Shown here one piece after another: positions 1 through 8,845 of a DNA stretch of 64,000 nucleotides. The first letter of the stretch is position 1. Each line of letters begins with the position of its first letter. Under the pieces are notes generated by a model. The model saw only the letters and a program-made list of their open reading frames with translations. It searched no databases and was not told where the DNA came from. Source of the DNA: Candidatus Terraquivivens yellowstonensis (GTDB lineage: Archaea; Thermoproteota; Nitrososphaeria_A; Caldarchaeales; Wolframiiraptoraceae); assembly GCA_023539445.1 (NCBI GenBank), contig JAKCEW010000005.1, positions 1 through 64,000 on the forward strand, given 5' to 3'. A program made the translations under genes and the position numbers.

Positions 1-123
1 AATGTAGGTACAGGGATGTATGTGCAGGATGCCGTGGGAGAGCGTATGAAGCAACAGGAGACATGCTATCAACAGATCCTGGATGCTGGGTATGGTAAGT
101 TTTTTAGAAAAGCACAGTTCTAG
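1..123 (+). CDS. C-terminal end of an unidentified protein (partial)
   Basis: Frame 1 is open from the first base to a TAG stop at 121-123, giving about 40 residues that end in 'GKFFRKAQF'. The fragment reads like ordinary protein (mixed hydrophilic and aromatic residues, few rare residues), so it is probably the tail of a gene that enters the window from the left. I do not recognise the family. Frame 3 is also open for almost as long, so the call is tentative. The next feature downstream is tRNA-Ser. Confidence 0.4.
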   Translation, partial: NVGTGMYVQDAVGERMKQQETCYQQILDAGYGKFFRKAQF

Positions 124-230
124 CCGCAACGATAATCTCTCATAAACTAAAAGCCCAGTCAAAGTTTTATGAAACAAGCAGTTTATAAAGGAGCATGATG
201 GTTTGACAAATAAAGTCGGATGCGCCCTTA

Positions 231-323
231 GCCGGGGTGCCCTAGCCCGGTAGGTCTGCCGAAGGGGCCGGTCTGCTAAACCGGTGGCCTATGGCCGCGC
301 GGGTTCAAATCCCGCCCCCGGCG
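231..323 (+). tRNA. tRNA-Ser (anticodon GCT)
   Basis: The acceptor stem GCCGGGG (231-237) pairs with CCCCGGC (316-322), followed by discriminator G323. The anticodon stem CCGGT/ACCGG encloses the loop CTGCTAA, with anticodon GCT at 275-277. A long variable arm (GTGGCCTATGGCCGC region) marks a type II serine tRNA, and the T-arm is GCGGG-TTCAAAT-CCCGC. It reads AGC/AGT codons. No intron is seen. The genome has CC but not CCA directly after the discriminator, so the CCA end is added after transcription. AT-rich TATA-like stretches lie upstream around 182-215. Confidence 0.96.
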
Positions 324-487
324 CCTCAACAAATCCCTTGAAAAATTTAACTTGGTACGAGTGTAGCTTGCCTCTTGCCAACGACGCGAAAATTCCTAGA
401 TGTGAGAGGCTTTCCGCCATAAACAATGGCCACTTAGCACTTCCCATAATCTACCGATTGCTGTTCCTCAGGACCGATCTTTATGGC

Positions 488-1591
488 CTAGTCTGGTTTT
501 TTAGCTGATGCCCTTTTGAAGAATCCAGAGAGTTTCGTGAAGGCAAAGCCAACAATCCCTGCTGCCTGGGCTATCGCAACCCAGATCACCACGGTCCTCT
601 CCCAGCTAGCAACAGCGTACTGTTGACTCAAGGCCTTATACCCCTCTTCGCTTTCCTTCAGCGACTCCTGCAAGCTTCCTATCTTTTCTAGAGCCTTTTC
701 GTACTTTGTCTGAAGATCTTGGTGCGTCTTCTTCAATTCTTCGTATAGTGCCGTAAGCATCGCGTACTCTTTGCTGAGCGAGTTGTAGTCGGCACTGAGA
801 TTCTCATACTTATGCCTGAGGCTCTCTTCAGACTTTAGCAGCGAGCTGTACCTGTCCTGTAATATGGCATACTCTGATGATAGGTTGAGATAGCTACGAC
901 GGACTGAAGAGAGCTCCCCCTCAACCTTAGAAAGCTCCATATTCAGCCGTGCGTTGAGCGCCTCGACTGATGTAAGATTGTGCTTGAGGTGCTCATTTTC
1001 AAGCTCTAACCTGTCAACTAATGCATTTAACTCAGAAACTTCGTCCCTAAGTTCGTTTACTTCCAATTCGAGTGTATCGATCGTATCCCTTAAGCTCGAA
1101 ACCTCTGACTGAAGCACGCTTATCGTTGATTGCGCAGCGTTAAGCTCGGATACCAATTCTGAGTAGTATTTGCTCCTAACGCTTGCCATGTAGAACTCTT
1201 GGAACAGGCTTCCGTCCGCGTAGTTGGCTTCGATTTTTGCGGACACGAGTGTGCCGAGTGTTGATGGCGGACAGAGTGTCAATACGCCGCTATACACCAA
1301 ACCAGGCCCGCCGGTGAAAGAGGTCACGAGGTAATCGTCGTACAACGTCCTAGTGGACGCGCCAGCATGGTAAACAACCTTTAGGTGCACATTAAGGTCC
1401 GATACGGCTGTTAATGCGGTCACGACGACCCTGATGCTGAAGCACGTGCCTGGTTTCACTTCTGTCGGATAGCTCAGCTCTATCTTCACGGAATTGTCGT
1501 TTATGCTCATTGTAAATGCCTCTGCATGTATGCTTGGTATGAAGAGCGCTAGCGTTAAAAGTAAGGTAAGGATATACCAAGGCTTGCTCAA
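488..1591 (-). CDS. Secreted, membrane-anchored coiled-coil protein (possible surface stalk)
   Basis: A 367-residue protein with an N-terminal signal peptide (hydrophobic stretch, roughly residues 5-22, ending 'SIHA'), an extracellular beta-rich domain (about 25-140), a long heptad-type coiled coil (about 145-335, rich in L, E, S and N) and a single C-terminal membrane span (about 337-358, 'VIWVAIAQAAGIVGFAF') followed by a short basic tail. The likely topology is outside with a C-terminal anchor. This layout resembles the coiled-coil anchors of archaeal S-layers (SlaB-type), but I see no sequence signature proving that role. It lies 66 nt downstream of nuoM on the same strand; an AT-rich element in the gap (around 1624-1633) suggests its own promoter. 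The start is TTG. Confidence 0.7.
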   Translation of the reverse strand: MSKPWYILTLLLTLALFIPSIHAEAFTMSINDNSVKIELSYPTEVKPGTCFSIRVVVTALTAVSDLNVHLKVVYHAGASTRTLYDDYLVTSFTGGPGLVYSGVLTLCPPSTLGTLVSAKIEANYADGSLFQEFYMASVRSKYYSELVSELNAAQSTISVLQSEVSSLRDTIDTLELEVNELRDEVSELNALVDRLELENEHLKHNLTSVEALNARLNMELSKVEGELSSVRRSYLNLSSEYAILQDRYSSLLKSEESLRHKYENLSADYNSLSKEYAMLTALYEELKKTHQDLQTKYEKALEKIGSLQESLKESEEGYKALSQQYAVASWERTVVIWVAIAQAAGIVGFAFTKLSGFFKRASAKKPD

Positions 1592-1657
1592 ACCAGCCCC
1601 CTACGTATTTTTGTCCGTAACGCATATTAATTTTATCACTTCAGGGTACGGCGCCAG

Positions 1658-3124
1658 CTACATCCCTATCCAAGTTCTTACGGCCCTTCCTATTATGCTG
1701 AGTATCGGGGCGTTAAAGAATCCCAGGACTATGACCAGTAGCAATAAGACGCTCATGGAGAACAGCATACCAACAGGCGCCTCCTTTCCCCCTTCGTGCT
1801 TTGGCTCCAAGAAGAAGATGGCTCTGATCATCCTAAGATAGTATGCGGCGGTTATGGCGGTTGCGATTATGCCGATGGAAGTCATGATTACAGCACCCGA
1901 CATGAAGGCCCCGGAAAATATCATCCACTCGCTTGCGAAGCCTCCCAGCGGCGGCGTTCCTGCTATCGACAGTCCGGCAACGAGCATCGTTGTGGCTGTG
2001 ACGGGCATCTTGGAGGCTAGGCCGCCGAGCTTTGTCAAATCCCTCTCCTTAACTTCATGTATTAAGGCTCCGGCACCCATGAAGAGCAGCCCTTTTGCAA
2101 AGCCGTGATTCAGAACGTGGAATAGGCTGCCAGAGATACCGAAGGATGTGAGCGACGAGAGGCCGAAGAGTATGTAGCCCATTTGACTGATGCTGCTGTA
2201 GGCCAAAAGCCTCTTAACGTCGCTCTGGACGAGGGCCATGATACCTCCCCAAAGCATTGTTACGACCGCTAGGGGCATGAGCCAGACCGACATCTCAGAG
2301 ACCGCCGCCGGCATGAGTCCAAGTAGCAGCCTAGCAAAGGCATAAACACCCGTCTTTATCATGACACCACTCAGGAGGACGCTTATCGGTGTTGGTGCTT
2401 CGGCATGGGCGTCCGGAAGCCATGTGTGGAATGGGAAAACCGCCATCTTAACAGCCGCTCCTATGAATATTAACGTCGCTATGCTTAGCAGTGACGCTCT
2501 GTGAATTTCGTAAGCACGGGGAACGTTCTCCAAGAGCAACGACATGTCCATGCTACCGAATATGGAATTGAGCCAAGCTATGCCGAGTAGCATGCAGAGA
2601 GCACCAGCATGTGTGAAGATGAAGTACTTGAAACCTATGAGTCTCGGATTTCCCGTTCCCCAATACGCTATGAGAAAGTAGGATGGTATGAGCATTATCT
2701 CCCAGAATATGTAGAGCATGAATAGATTCCAAGAAAGGACGACACCCATCATACCCGTTTGGAAGATTTGGAGTAGTGGGTAGTAGACCTCCAGCCTGCT
2801 TTCGTGCTCCATGTACCTGTGCGAGTAAACGCTAGCTAGGAAGCCCATCAGGGATATGAGTAGAGCAAACGTATAGCTTAGGCTGTCTAGCATGAAGTTC
2901 AGGTTAAGACCGAATGCCGGTATCCATCTGTATTCCTCGTAGATGTATTCACCAACCATTATTGGTGATATGTAGTAGAGGATTATCAGGAACGGTATGA
3001 GACAAGAAACGTGGCATAGCATGGCTCCGTACTTCCACGAACGCTTTCCCAATAGGTAGGTGAAGGGTGAAGTAAGCAAAGGCAGGAACACACTGATGAG
3101 GAGCAAGTAATTCACACCGCTCAT
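1658..3124 (-). CDS. nuoM: NADH-quinone oxidoreductase (complex I-like) subunit M
   Basis: A 488-residue polytopic membrane protein of the proton-pumping antiporter-like family (Proton_antipo_M). The conserved stretch 'FPFHTWLPDAHAEAPTP' and the following helix with 'GVMIKTGVYAFARLL' are diagnostic of NuoM. About 14 hydrophobic segments are visible, the usual number. In complex I this subunit forms part of the membrane arm that couples electron transfer to ion pumping. It overlaps nuoL by 4 nt (ATGA), so the two are translationally coupled. The remaining subunits, including the usual partner NuoN, are not in this window. An Fpo or hydrogenase-type complex using a homologous subunit cannot be excluded from sequence alone. 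Confidence 0.93.
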   Translation of the reverse strand: MSGVNYLLLISVFLPLLTSPFTYLLGKRSWKYGAMLCHVSCLIPFLIILYYISPIMVGEYIYEEYRWIPAFGLNLNFMLDSLSYTFALLISLMGFLASVYSHRYMEHESRLEVYYPLLQIFQTGMMGVVLSWNLFMLYIFWEIMLIPSYFLIAYWGTGNPRLIGFKYFIFTHAGALCMLLGIAWLNSIFGSMDMSLLLENVPRAYEIHRASLLSIATLIFIGAAVKMAVFPFHTWLPDAHAEAPTPISVLLSGVMIKTGVYAFARLLLGLMPAAVSEMSVWLMPLAVVTMLWGGIMALVQSDVKRLLAYSSISQMGYILFGLSSLTSFGISGSLFHVLNHGFAKGLLFMGAGALIHEVKERDLTKLGGLASKMPVTATTMLVAGLSIAGTPPLGGFASEWMIFSGAFMSGAVIMTSIGIIATAITAAYYLRMIRAIFFLEPKHEGGKEAPVGMLFSMSVLLLLVIVLGFFNAPILSIIGRAVRTWIGM

Positions 3125-5037
3125 ACATGAACACCTCCGAAAAGCAAGAGCAAGAATATAATCAAGAGTATTGCGATTCCTAGGGCATATCCGCTGATGT
3201 TGACATTGCTGCTACCAGTCTGCAAGTATCTGAAGGCCTGAACAAAGGACTGCATCGCCCTAGCCAGCGCGTAGTTGAACCCCTCTATGACTTTTTCCTC
3301 AACATACCTCCTGATCTTTGACGAAAGCCAAAGCGTTCCATCCACGAAAACCTTGTAGTACGCATGGTCGATATAGTACCTGTTAACCAGCAGTTTGTGG
3401 AGCGCTGAACCTAACCTGCCTTTCCTTACGCTAACGGGGTTGATTAGCGGCACGCCCCTTGATGTTGCGGAAAGGTAAAACGCATAAGCGAGCGACAGGC
3501 CCGATATGAGTATTATGGCTGAGGTAGCGTACGCTGATGGGCTGGGCTTAAAGTGATGATGCAGGCCGATGTAGCTCGTGAAGGGCTCCTCAAAGAAGCC
3601 AGCCAATAGGCTTAGCGTAGCAAGTATGAGCAGTGGTACCGTCATGACCTTTGGGGCTTCATGCGCATGCGAAGATTCTGGACTTGGGGGCGCTAGGAAT
3701 ATTTTGTAAATCCATCTCATGGTGTATGTGACTGTTAGGATTGACGTGAAGACGACGAGCAAGTAAATTATGCTATTGCCAGCCTCGAGCGACGCCTCTA
3801 TTATCAGGTCTTTACTGAAGAAACCGCTGAACGGTGGTATGCCGGAGAGCGCAAACGCACCAAAAAGTGAGGCAACGAAGGTGAGCGGCATCTTTCTTAC
3901 CAGCCCGCCCATCTCGTCGATGTTGTTCGTATGAACCGCATGTATTACTGCTCCGGCCGAAAGGAACAGTAGGGCTTTGAATATGCTGTGGCTGAGAACG
4001 TGGAACTGACTGGAGAACCATCCGAGCTCGGACGCTAAGCCGAGGGCTGTGAACATCAGCCCCAGCTGGCTTATCGTAGAGTAAGCCACAACCCTCTTTA
4101 TGTCGTTCATCACCAAACCCATCGTGGCAGCTAGGAAAGCCGTTACTGCCCCTATCGTCGCTATGGTCTCGTACCAAGGAGCCAAAATTCTCCCGAACGC
4201 CTCAAGCGGGACAATAGTGAACGCCGTCCTAGCAACTAGGTAAACGCCTGCCTTTACCATGGTCGCTGCGTGTATGAGGGCGCTAACCGGTGTCGGGCCT
4301 TCCATAGCATCAGGCAACCATACGTGCAAGGGGAATTGGGCCGACTTTCCTATCGCGCCCCCGAAGATGAGTAGCATACATGCGATAACGAAGCCTTTGG
4401 CATTCGGGTCATTTGAGAGCAACTCCTCCAAGCCGACCGAGATTTCGTGCATACTGAACGTACCGAGGGATTTGTAAAGCAATAATATGCCAATTAAGAA
4501 TGCTACATCACCTACTCTTGTTGTGACGAATGCCTTTATCCCTGCATGCGCCGCAGAGGGCTTCCTGTACCAGAAGCCTATCAACGCGTAAGAACATAGG
4601 CCGACTATCTCCCAGAATATGTAGGTTTGTAGGAGGTTGTTGGATAGTACAAGACCGACCATTGCTCCGACGAAGAAGAGCATGAAGAAATAATATCTCG
4701 GAAGCCCCTCCTCGTGCTCCATATAACCTATTGAGTAGAGGATGATGAGCGTGCCGAGAAACGATGCGATGGATGCGAACAAAATGGATAGCGGGTCCGC
4801 TAAGACGCCCGCCTCGATCCAGTTACCGTCTGGTAAGGGTATCCACTTTACCCTTTCTTCTATTACCTTCCCTCCCCACACATCAAGTACCATGGAGAGC
4901 GAGAAGACGGCAGAGACCGATGCTGTAAGAACCGGGTAAATTTCACCGGCCCTTTTACCAAGCCTGAAGACGATGGGGACGAACACGGAGCCGATGATAG
5001 GTATCAGCCACGAAAGCCATGCTGCGAACGGCAACAT
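3121..5037 (-). CDS. nuoL: NADH-quinone oxidoreductase (complex I-like) subunit L
   Basis: A 638-residue membrane protein with the NuoL hallmark 'HVWLPDAMEGPTPVSALIH' (about 235-255) and the C-terminal extension containing a lateral amphipathic segment ('ALARAMQSFVQAFRYLQ') before a last hydrophobic helix. This extension distinguishes NuoL from NuoM and from most Mrp antiporter subunits. It is expected to pump ions at the distal end of the membrane arm of complex I. It is the first gene of an L-M pair with its own promoter (GTTTAAAT about 30 nt upstream), so these subunits are transcribed separately from whatever encodes the rest of the complex. Confidence 0.94.
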   Translation of the reverse strand: MLPFAAWLSWLIPIIGSVFVPIVFRLGKRAGEIYPVLTASVSAVFSLSMVLDVWGGKVIEERVKWIPLPDGNWIEAGVLADPLSILFASIASFLGTLIILYSIGYMEHEEGLPRYYFFMLFFVGAMVGLVLSNNLLQTYIFWEIVGLCSYALIGFWYRKPSAAHAGIKAFVTTRVGDVAFLIGILLLYKSLGTFSMHEISVGLEELLSNDPNAKGFVIACMLLIFGGAIGKSAQFPLHVWLPDAMEGPTPVSALIHAATMVKAGVYLVARTAFTIVPLEAFGRILAPWYETIATIGAVTAFLAATMGLVMNDIKRVVAYSTISQLGLMFTALGLASELGWFSSQFHVLSHSIFKALLFLSAGAVIHAVHTNNIDEMGGLVRKMPLTFVASLFGAFALSGIPPFSGFFSKDLIIEASLEAGNSIIYLLVVFTSILTVTYTMRWIYKIFLAPPSPESSHAHEAPKVMTVPLLILATLSLLAGFFEEPFTSYIGLHHHFKPSPSAYATSAIILISGLSLAYAFYLSATSRGVPLINPVSVRKGRLGSALHKLLVNRYYIDHAYYKVFVDGTLWLSSKIRRYVEEKVIEGFNYALARAMQSFVQAFRYLQTGSSNVNISGYALGIAILLIIFLLLLFGGVHV

Positions 5038-5064
5038 GTTAGAGAATAGAATCCTTTGGCAATC

Positions 5065-5072
5065 ATTTAAAC
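5065..5072 (-). promoter_or_regulatory. TATA box of nuoL-nuoM
   Basis: On the minus strand GTTTAAAT is centred about 31 nt before the nuoL ATG at 5037. This is the spacing expected for an archaeal TATA element that drives a leaderless or nearly leaderless transcript. Confidence 0.55.
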
Positions 5073-5116
5073 GTTGAGCCGTGCGGACTACTTACATCCA
5101 TAGTTGCGTTGTAATG

Positions 5117-6631
5117 TTATGCTGGCACTTCAATGCCTAGCTCCCTAACGACCTTCCTGCCTTTGTAGGAGACGTACTTTAAGAACGCGTTTATCACTAA
5201 CTTGAGCGGATAGTTCTTTCCCCCTTTAAGGTAGAATTTGTTAACGATGTCCTCAGCCCACCTGAGCGAGTGTAGAAGGCAGCGCGCCATGACTTCCTTG
5301 TGCTCGTCCTTCACCTCAACGTCTGTGAACCAATTCTTGTTCTTCAGGAGGCCCATCGGCACGAAGAACATGGGGACTATGAGGGACCTGTATGGCCTGA
5401 GCCTGTCCAATAGCTCTGCGGTCGCCACAACATCGTCCGGTGTTTCTTCAGGAAGACCAAGGATCAATGTGGCGGCTGGGATTACGTTGTTATCGTGCAT
5501 TATTGCGAAAGCCTCCTCGACGACCTCAGGCCACTTCTCGGCGGGATAGGGCGCGGCCTTTGCCGGCATTATCTTCTTCGCGAGCTTCGGCGATCCTGTT
5601 TCTATCCCGACCTCCACGCCCCAGTAGCGTTGATGTTCATCACAAATTATTTCTGCCAGCTTCCTGATCAGGCCATGTTCCTTCTCGGCAAGCTTTATGG
5701 CTGCGAGGCTTGCATGGCTCCAAGCGAGCGTCTTCCAATATTTCTTGGACAACTCGTGCAACTTTATCAAGGCATCCGGATTCAGCCTGATCCCGTTCGC
5801 GCCGTATAGGAGGACGTCCTCGGAGTGGAGTATGCCCGATTCCACACCACCCTCAACGTTCACGAGTATCTCCTTTTCGATTCTATCGAGTGGTATGTGA
5901 CGGAGGGGCCTAAGGGTTACTGAGCAGAATTTGCATCCCCTAGGGCACCCGCGCATGATCTCTACGAGCCCGTTAATGCTCGGCCGCTTTATCGGCGGGA
6001 TCTCCTCTATCGATGGTACGTCGTTTGGGCCGACGAAAATGTATCTAGGTAGTGGCTCGCCCGCATATGCTCTTTCGACCAAGTCTGTGACCACTCGCTC
6101 GCCCTCGCCGTCAACTATTGTATCTATGCCCCATCTTTCGATCAGGTCTGGCTTGTAGAGCCATTGCCATGCCGCCGGGCCTCCGACTATTACCTTGAGC
6201 CCCCGCCTCTTCGCCTCGGCGAGGCTTAAGCCCTCCATAAGGTTCCGGAAGCTCTTGGCATTCACGGGCTCCTTCTTTGTGACGACCCACCATTCGCTGC
6301 TCGGAGGGCATAGCGCGAAGTAGTCATGGTGACTGAGCATGAGTATCTTTGCATCCCCAAGATATCTGTTTACGTGATCCGGGTCTATCACCGCCGCATT
6401 GTACCCTTTGTCTTGGAGAAGGGCTTCGAGCTTCCTAAGCGCGTAGGGTGCTTGCCATGGCCTCCCCGCAGAATCTGTCTTCATCTTCGGACACGCTATC
6501 CACATCCAGAGCCTCTCCGGCATGCCAATGGCAGGCCCGGTCGCCATGAAGCCCAGAAACTCCTTACCGTGATGCGTCGTCATCATACTCCGATCTGTCG
6601 TCAGGATTATGTCAGGCTTGCCCTCAGACAA
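5117..6631 (-). CDS. B12-binding radical SAM protein
   Basis: A 504-residue protein. The N-terminal third looks like a cobalamin-binding, Rossmann-type domain ('KILMLSHHDYFALCPPSSEW' region, about 95-115). The radical SAM core follows, with the cluster motif 'CPRGCKFC' (about 229-236) and a GxIxGxPxE-like segment ('LILGLPEETPDD') later. Such enzymes use 5'-deoxyadenosyl radical and cobalamin chemistry, often to methylate or rearrange unactivated carbons. Archaeal members include uncharacterised Ta0216-like proteins and, more distantly, the GDGT ring synthases GrsA/GrsB; I cannot choose between these without alignment. The start overlaps the small upstream gene by 25 nt, suggesting coupling. 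Confidence 0.82.
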   Translation of the reverse strand: MSEGKPDIILTTDRSMMTTHHGKEFLGFMATGPAIGMPERLWMWIACPKMKTDSAGRPWQAPYALRKLEALLQDKGYNAAVIDPDHVNRYLGDAKILMLSHHDYFALCPPSSEWWVVTKKEPVNAKSFRNLMEGLSLAEAKRRGLKVIVGGPAAWQWLYKPDLIERWGIDTIVDGEGERVVTDLVERAYAGEPLPRYIFVGPNDVPSIEEIPPIKRPSINGLVEIMRGCPRGCKFCSVTLRPLRHIPLDRIEKEILVNVEGGVESGILHSEDVLLYGANGIRLNPDALIKLHELSKKYWKTLAWSHASLAAIKLAEKEHGLIRKLAEIICDEHQRYWGVEVGIETGSPKLAKKIMPAKAAPYPAEKWPEVVEEAFAIMHDNNVIPAATLILGLPEETPDDVVATAELLDRLRPYRSLIVPMFFVPMGLLKNKNWFTDVEVKDEHKEVMARCLLHSLRWAEDIVNKFYLKGGKNYPLKLVINAFLKYVSYKGRKVVRELGIEVPA

Positions 6632-6975
6632 CTTTTCTCCACCTCCTCGACCAATAGGCCGGTAATCCGCGAGGGCCTGAGAGCACCCCTGCCGAGCACG
6701 AGTAGTATCCCTTCGCCCGAAGCTCTCTCAAGATCCTTCTTCAGTTCGGAGGCTGGCCTCTCCTCAACCACGATGCTTAGCGAGACACTGCTCAAAAGGA
6801 TGTTTCGCAAAGCATCATAGTAGGATTCGTGGGGGTTTTTATCCAAGTAGAATCTAATGAGGACTCTCCGTTCCCGGTGGGCTAGTGCCTCCGCAAGCTT
6901 CCTCTTTAGGTGCTCGACGGCCTTCTCATCAAGCTCGCCCGCAAACCATACTTTGAGAAACTTTTGAGAGAGCAA
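6607..6975 (-). CDS. Conserved-looking small protein of unknown function
   Basis: A 122-residue soluble protein with alternating charged helices and hydrophobic strands; no recognised motif, signal peptide or metal-binding cluster. It begins 'MLSQKFLKVWFAGELDEKA'. Its 3' end overlaps the start of the B12-type radical SAM gene by 25 nt, so the two are almost certainly co-translated and may act together. I do not recognise the family. An ORF on the opposite strand (6910-7104) appears to be a shadow. Confidence 0.6.
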   Translation of the reverse strand: MLSQKFLKVWFAGELDEKAVEHLKRKLAEALAHRERRVLIRFYLDKNPHESYYDALRNILLSSVSLSIVVEERPASELKKDLERASGEGILLVLGRGALRPSRITGLLVEEVEKSCLRASLT

Positions 6976-7166
6976 GCGGCTAGCCCACCAATTTTTGGAG
7001 AAATTAGCGAAGAATTAAAGCTTAAGTTTTTGCTGTACTGGCCACTAGCTTCTCGCGATTTCGAGTATGAAGTGCACTTAGCCGTGCCATTCCAAGCCAG
7101 CTAAACCTTTGAGCAAGTATTACGATGTAAAGACTTAATTATCGGTAAGGTAACAGCCTAAATTAA

Positions 7167-7649
7167 ATGAGAGAGAAGAAAGGTATAAGCTATGTTGTTA
7201 CAGTGGCTATCGTAACAGCTGTTACGATAACTTTGGGATTTTTTCTTTGGGGAGTTGTAAGTGGATGGACCGGGGCTTCTATGATGGACATCGTGTCAGA
7301 AACAAATAAGGGAATAGCCCAGCAAAGAAGCATACTCGTGGTTGAGTTTATTGATTGGGAAAGCGGAACCGTTTGGGTATCAAATCCAGGAAAAGTGGAT
7401 CTTGTAATACTTTCATGTACGATTTATCCAAAATCCAACCCTCAACCACAGGGAAACTATCGAGAGATAGCTAGAGTTAGTGCTTCTATGGACCGTGTTT
7501 ATCCGCTGAAAATAGGATCGGATTGTCAGCTTATTACAGGCCAGAAACCGTATGTTATCGATATACGTGCTATAGCCTCAACCATATACAATCCAAATAA
7601 CCCGTTGGAGAATGCTCAATGGATGATTATGGTGAGGCAAATTGTATAG
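7167..7649 (+). CDS. Archaeal type IV pilin-like protein
   Basis: A 160-residue protein starting with a short basic leader ('MREKKG') directly followed by a hydrophobic helix 'ISYVVTVAIVTAVTITLGFF', the class III (prepilin) signal arrangement processed by the archaeal prepilin peptidase PibD. The rest is a beta-rich, soluble domain. It is predicted to be exported and assembled into, or associated with, a surface filament. The next gene is also pilin-like and overlaps it by 8 nt, so the pair is an operon. No assembly ATPase or membrane platform gene is nearby. An AT-rich promoter element lies near 7130-7140. Confidence 0.72.
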   Translation: MREKKGISYVVTVAIVTAVTITLGFFLWGVVSGWTGASMMDIVSETNKGIAQQRSILVVEFIDWESGTVWVSNPGKVDLVILSCTIYPKSNPQPQGNYREIARVSASMDRVYPLKIGSDCQLITGQKPYVIDIRAIASTIYNPNNPLENAQWMIMVRQIV

Positions 7650-8802
7650 GAAAGGTATTGGTCGTAAGAAGGGCATTTCAGCAGTCGTTGGAGGGGCAAT
7701 AGTTCTAGCGTTGTTCTTCGTAACGGTGGTGCCGCTAGTTATATTTATGCAGAATTCGTACGCATTATTTCTAAATGAGTCGAATTCGCGGAGGATCTTC
7801 GATACTGATAGAATGTCTGAATCACTAATGGTTGGAATATCACAAGATGTGTTAACGAAAGATCTGACGCTATTATTATCAAACGATGGGCCTGTGAACG
7901 TTAGGATTGTTAGGGTTTGGGCTATAGATGCCGTTAGGCAGACTGCTATACCTGCGGCGGGGCCATGTTTGGAGGAAGACCTTCCAAGTCTACCTCCTGG
8001 TGCAAACGGCACAATCAATGTTCAAGCCTGTGTTAGTGGGTTTACGGGCAACGTGCAGTTCTTTGTCGTGACGGAGAGGGGCAGAATATTCTCCCCAAGT
8101 AAGGTTTACTTGAGTGGGGGTCGACCTGTTGACATAGTGTTCCCGTACACGTTGACTGTTAGCATAATTAACATGGATAAGGGGCGCTTGTATGAGGTTT
8201 ATGTTACACCTATTGGAAATGGCAGAGTATCGCCTGAAAAGTTTACCCATAAAGCAACCGCGAGTAACGAGAACGTTACAGTAGCGTTCGGAGCATCTCC
8301 GGGAGAATACGTCATCGCATTATATGAATCCGGCAAACTCGTTCAGGTACCTGAGGGAAATCCCCAGCGAATAGTGGTGCCAGAATCGACGGCGATCATT
8401 TTCACATTAGGTCATAAACCTTATGAAATCGTGCCGCTCGAACCCATCATATCTGCCCCTTCTTCTGTTAAGAAAGATGCTACAGTATTAGCGGATATCT
8501 ATGTTAGGCTACCGAAGGATGCTGATGAAAGCGTAGAAATAACTCAGATAGCAACGAACTGGATTACAGTCACCGGTGGCGCAACTATAGACAGTTGCGA
8601 TACTTATATAGGAGTTGAGATTCAACCCGGACGAATCGGACTTGTCGGATCATGTACAATTGACACTGATGGTGTCACTGGTAGATCTTTCACAATAATT
8701 GTTAATGCGAACAGTATTTTTGGGGAAGGTGTGATTTCTTCGGCAACTTATACAAATATTGGGGCGAGTAAGAATATCAAAGTTACTGGGCCGCCTAGAT
8801 AA
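7642..8802 (+). CDS. Larger archaeal type IV pilin-like surface protein
   Basis: A 386-residue protein with an N-terminal basic leader 'MYRKGIGRKKG' followed by the hydrophobic segment 'ISAVVGGAIVLALFFVTVV', matching the archaeal pilin N-terminal (DUF1628-type) arrangement. The body is about 330 residues of beta-rich, Ser/Thr-rich sequence, suggesting an extracellular Ig-like or adhesin-type domain. The start is TTG at 7642, inside the last codons of the preceding pilin gene, which supports translational coupling. It may be a minor or tip pilin, or an adhesin, working with the smaller pilin; the exact role is not shown by sequence. Confidence 0.72.
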   Translation: MYRKGIGRKKGISAVVGGAIVLALFFVTVVPLVIFMQNSYALFLNESNSRRIFDTDRMSESLMVGISQDVLTKDLTLLLSNDGPVNVRIVRVWAIDAVRQTAIPAAGPCLEEDLPSLPPGANGTINVQACVSGFTGNVQFFVVTERGRIFSPSKVYLSGGRPVDIVFPYTLTVSIINMDKGRLYEVYVTPIGNGRVSPEKFTHKATASNENVTVAFGASPGEYVIALYESGKLVQVPEGNPQRIVVPESTAIIFTLGHKPYEIVPLEPIISAPSSVKKDATVLADIYVRLPKDADESVEITQIATNWITVTGGATIDSCDTYIGVEIQPGRIGLVGSCTIDTDGVTGRSFTIIVNANSIFGEGVISSATYTNIGASKNIKVTGPPR

Positions 8803-8845
8803 TCGGATTGTTTCGGGGACGGCGCTTTTTCCAGTAGAGCCATCC

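Noticed and set aside
6910-7104. 64-residue plus-strand ORF upstream of the pilin genes
   Set aside because: It overlaps the start of the 122-residue gene on the opposite strand and has no promoter or recognisable domain.
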